A DNA stretch of 8,891 nt from Streptomyces anulatus (lineage in GTDB: Bacteria > Actinomycetota > Actinomycetes > Streptomycetales > Streptomycetaceae): assembly GCF_000721175.1 (NCBI RefSeq), contig NZ_JOEZ01000075.1, positions 1-8,891 on the forward strand, given 5' to 3'. The notes below the pieces were generated by a model. That model had not been told where the DNA came from. It saw only the letters and a list, made by a program, of their open reading frames with translations, and did no database searches. Below are positions 7,209 through 8,891 of the stretch, piece by piece; position 1 is the first letter of the stretch; each line of letters opens with the position of its first letter. The position numbers were made by a program, and so were the translations under genes.

Positions 7209-7375
7209 CCCGGGCGCCCCGCACCGATCCGATGCCGGCCTGTCGGCCGGGACCTGCCGCCCCGGACTGCTGCGGCGGCCTCCACCGCCCCGACCTCGGG
7301 AGCGGCCGGCGGACGCGGCCGCCTGCGGGGGCGGGAGCCTCCACCTGTTCGGTGATCGCCGCGCCCCTCTCGTGA
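7205..7375 (+). CDS. Possible small Cys-containing ORF coupled to thioredoxin
   Basis: A 56-codon frame whose ATG overlaps the thioredoxin stop (ATGA). The product starts MTRAPRTDPMPACRPGPAAP, has a CC pair at 22-23 and is rich in Pro, Arg and Gly. No ribosome site is apparent apart from possible coupling, and I recognise no family. A GC-rich hairpin (CCGGCC-TGTC-GGCCGG, 7235-7250) lies inside it, which argues that this may simply be the 3' region of the thioredoxin transcript. Confidence 0.2.
   Translation: MTRAPRTDPMPACRPGPAAPDCCGGLHRPDLGSGRRTRPPAGAGASTCSVIAAPLS
7235..7250 (+). terminator. Possible hairpin after thioredoxin
   Basis: CCGGCC-TGTC-GGCCGG, a 6-bp GC stem with a 4-base loop, begins 27 bases after the thioredoxin stop. 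No U-run follows, so it is only a candidate terminator. Confidence 0.25.
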
Positions 7376-8322
7376 GCCGGCCGCCCGATCGCGATGGCGC
7401 AGGCGCCGACGAGCTCCGTCGGCCTCCACTTCCCCCTTGCGGCGCCGGGTCAGGTCCTCGCAGAGTCGGACGCCCGGCCTTGGTGATGGCTGGGTTCCGC
7501 CCGGTACCCCGCCATCAGCCCCCTGGGGCACCTGTCTGTCGGCAGCCACCGCCTGGCCCGGGCTTCGGCGGATGGACCGCCTGGGCACTTGACGACGGCA
7601 CCCTGCTGGACGTTCTGAGACAGAGCCTCCTGGACATGGTGGCGGAGCAGCCCGCGTCCGGCGGCTCGGCAGCAGACGTCTCCGCCGCGCGGCACGCCCG
7701 GTTGAAAGACGCCCGGAAGCAAGCGGATGCAGATGCTCCGATCACCCTCACCGTCCGGGATCTGCTGGGCTGGTGGGGGGCTTCCCGACGCGGCTACCTG
7801 ATCAGCGAGCAGATAGCCAGTGAGCTGACCAACCACGGCCTGTCCACCGTTCCGGACTTCGCAGCCGTAGGCATCGACGACCGGGTCACCTTGACCGGGC
7901 CGTCATTGGATACCGAGGACACGGACGAGGAAACGGCCGAACCGGAGGCGGCAACAGAGCAGGCGGAGCCGAGGACGACCGGCACACCAGCGACCGCCAC
8001 CACCTCCGGCAACGCGGAGGACAAGGGCGAGCCGATCCAGGGGCAGACGGTCGGCAACCTGCCCTCGGCGCTCAGAGGAGTGGTATCGGTGACCTCCTCG
8101 GCGAGTTTCGAGGAAGCACTCACCAAGACGCAGCTCAACGGGTACTCGCAGCTGCCGGTGCTTAACGGAACTCGGAACCTCCAGGGGTCCGTCACCTGGG
8201 AACCCATTGCCCAGCTCGCCATGGACGGGCTCGCCGAGATCGTGGCGTCCCACGAGGAGGAGCACGGCGCGCTCACGGAGCAAAAGATCGAAGCGCTCGT
8301 CGCGAGCTGTTCGGAGACGTGA
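7372..8322 (+). CDS. CBS-type protein, C-terminus replaced by an antitoxin tail
   Basis: A 316-codon frame. Residues 1 to about 70 are Pro/Arg/Gly-rich and look non-native; the true start is unclear and the 5' end may itself be broken (coding-like sequence begins near 7580). Residues 78-175 (LLDVLRQSLLDMV ... LTVRDLLGWWGASRRGY ... NHGLSTVPDFAAV) and 226-281 (TVGNLPSALRGVVSV ... FEEALTKTQLNGYSQLPVL ... GSVTWEPIAQ) resemble an actinobacterial CBS-domain protein as I remember it, with an acidic linker (177-222) between the blocks. A CBS pair normally continues with a second repeat after VTWxxIA. Here the sequence changes at residue 282 (position 8215) to LAMDGLAEIVASHEEEHGAL, which resembles the C-terminal part of an antitoxin. 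The protein is therefore probably a non-functional chimera. Its original role is unknown; a link to defence or restriction systems is only a possibility. Confidence 0.55.
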   Translation: MSRPPDRDGAGADELRRPPLPPCGAGSGPRRVGRPALVMAGFRPVPRHQPPGAPVCRQPPPGPGFGGWTAWALDDGTLLDVLRQSLLDMVAEQPASGGSAADVSAARHARLKDARKQADADAPITLTVRDLLGWWGASRRGYLISEQIASELTNHGLSTVPDFAAVGIDDRVTLTGPSLDTEDTDEETAEPEAATEQAEPRTTGTPATATTSGNAEDKGEPIQGQTVGNLPSALRGVVSVTSSASFEEALTKTQLNGYSQLPVLNGTRNLQGSVTWEPIAQLAMDGLAEIVASHEEEHGALTEQKIEALVASCSET

Positions 8323-8354
8323 ACGCCGAGGATGCGGAGCGGGGCGCCGCGTGA
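8215..8354 (+). pseudogene. Antitoxin C-terminal remnant, frameshifted
   Basis: From 8215 the frame of the CBS-type gene encodes LAMDGLAEIVASHEEEHGAL then TEQKIEA, like the tail of small antitoxins paired with PIN toxins. Near 8296 the continuation ARRELFGDVNAEDAERGAA lies in another frame and ends in a TGA (8352-8354) overlapping the toxin start codon (GTGA, 8351-8354). Adding one base near 8294-8296 would join them as TEQKIEAARRELFGDVNAED..., a natural antitoxin ending. So the antitoxin has lost its DNA-binding N-terminus to the fusion and carries a one-base deletion (or the sequence has an error there). No intact antitoxin remains. Confidence 0.55.
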
Positions 8355-8758
8355 AGGAGCAGCCGGCCCGCTCGCTGGTGCTCGACTCCGAGGCGCTCTC
8401 TCTGCTCCTGCGCAACGACCGCGGCAAGGCGGCTCGCGTCGAGGCATCCCGGCAGGCTGGGGTTCCCGTTCTCGTGTCCGTGCTGACCATCGTTGAAGCC
8501 GTACGCGGGAAGACCGATCTGGCGCGCTTGAAGTGGGTGCTCTCCCGACTGCGGGTGGAACCGGTCAGCCGGGAGGACTCCCTGACTGCCGTGGAGCTGC
8601 TTCAGGACGCAGGCGGGCTGCACGGGCACAACTACGCGATCGATGCCCTCGTCGCCGCGCTCGCGCTCCGCGTCCCGACCCCCGTGATCGTTCTGACCTC
8701 TGACCGCGACGACTGGTCGAAGCTCTGCGGGAAGAGCGTGATCATCAGAGACGTGTAA
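8351..8758 (+). CDS. PIN-domain toxin (VapC-like RNase)
   Basis: A 135-residue PIN-domain protein, probably the RNase toxin of a type II toxin-antitoxin pair. The four-acid site can be placed: D12 in LVLDSEAL, E49 in TIVEA, D98 in GHNYAIDALVAA, and D118/D120/D121 in VLTSDRDDW. HGHNYAIDALVAA and VIVLTSDRDDW are characteristic of the actinobacterial subgroup. The GTG at 8351 is chosen because it overlaps the antitoxin stop (GTGA), with GGAG 12 bases upstream; an alternative GTG lies just before LDSEAL. Length and motifs look complete. Because the adjacent antitoxin appears broken, the toxin would be unneutralised unless a cognate antitoxin is encoded elsewhere or the toxin is silent. Confidence 0.85.
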   Translation: MKEQPARSLVLDSEALSLLLRNDRGKAARVEASRQAGVPVLVSVLTIVEAVRGKTDLARLKWVLSRLRVEPVSREDSLTAVELLQDAGGLHGHNYAIDALVAALALRVPTPVIVLTSDRDDWSKLCGKSVIIRDV

Positions 8759-8785
8759 GCACCGTCGACTACTGGGTCTGTGAGT

Positions 8786-8891
8786 TCACTGGCACCAGTG
8801 GCAGCTGGCGTACCCGACGCTGAGCAGCACGGGCACATCCCGCTTCCTGGCCTCCTCGAACGCCTCGGGCGACCAGGGCCACCAGTCGACG
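8786..8891 (-). pseudogene. DUF255 (YyaL-type thioredoxin-domain) protein, truncated fragment
   Basis: Read from the window edge on the minus strand, 34 codons give [18 protein letters not shown] then [16 protein letters not shown] and a stop (TGA, 8786-8788). This is the start of the thioredoxin-like DUF255 domain of YyaL/SSP411 proteins, which normally continue CHWCHVMAHESFEDE for several hundred residues. Here the motif breaks after CHWC: the next residue is Q instead of H, then a stop, and no further homology follows. The gene therefore ends at a rearrangement junction, and what lies to the left is the toxin module. The N-terminal residues lie outside the window. Confidence 0.75.
8787..8800. 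repeat. 14-bp palindrome at the broken end of the DUF255 gene
   Basis: CACTGG-CA-CCAGTG is a perfect 6-2-6 palindrome. One arm is part of the CHWC-coding sequence and the other contains the premature stop, so it sits exactly at the breakpoint. Confidence 0.5.

Overview
The window looks like chromosomal or large-replicon DNA of a Streptomyces or close actinobacterial relative. It is very GC-rich, uses GTG starts and GGAGG ribosome sites freely, and its protein families are typical of that group (Uma2 nuclease, DUF202 membrane proteins, PIN toxin, YyaL/DUF255 protein). The genus is my inference from composition and remembered homologues, not from a search.

Layout: (1) 1-800 holds a Uma2-family PD-(D/E)XK protein. 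(2) 849-1404 is a scar: the C-terminal end of a transposase (minus strand) abuts the C-terminal third of an MFS transporter (plus strand). (3) 1857-6283 is a block of minus-strand genes for reactive sulfur chemistry. In transcription order they are a small rhodanese, a CstB-type MBL-fold persulfide dioxygenase/rhodanese, a rhodanese-DUF2892 membrane protein, a TauE/SafE exporter, a truncated CsoR/CstR-type repressor running in frame into a DUF202 protein, and a second DUF202 protein. (4) 6284-6845 is a 562-base regulatory hub with no recognised gene. (5) 6846-7208 is a divergent thioredoxin gene. (6) 7372-8891 is mosaic: a CBS-type protein whose end is replaced by an antitoxin tail, a PIN toxin, and a fragment of a DUF255 thioredoxin-like gene cut just after its CxxC motif.

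The unifying signal is a 16-bp palindrome, ATACCC-N4-GGGTAT. It occurs six times perfectly (2821, 6302, 6358, 6667, 6722, 6808) and once with one mismatch (5882). Each copy lies outside the genes and next to a start or a promoter-like sequence. This is the form expected of a CsoR/CstR-family operator, so the sulfur genes, the repressor and the thioredoxin probably form one persulfide-responsive regulon comparable to the cst operon of Staphylococcus aureus. SQR and TusA-type genes are not in the window.

The most unusual points are these. The local repressor is cut after about 50 residues, losing the second half of its sensor site, and is fused in frame to a membrane protein. A two-operator promoter module is duplicated, and the second copy drives no recognisable gene. 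The thioredoxin promoter resembles a SigR-type promoter whose start would fall inside the operator. Both flanks of the block are made of broken genes.
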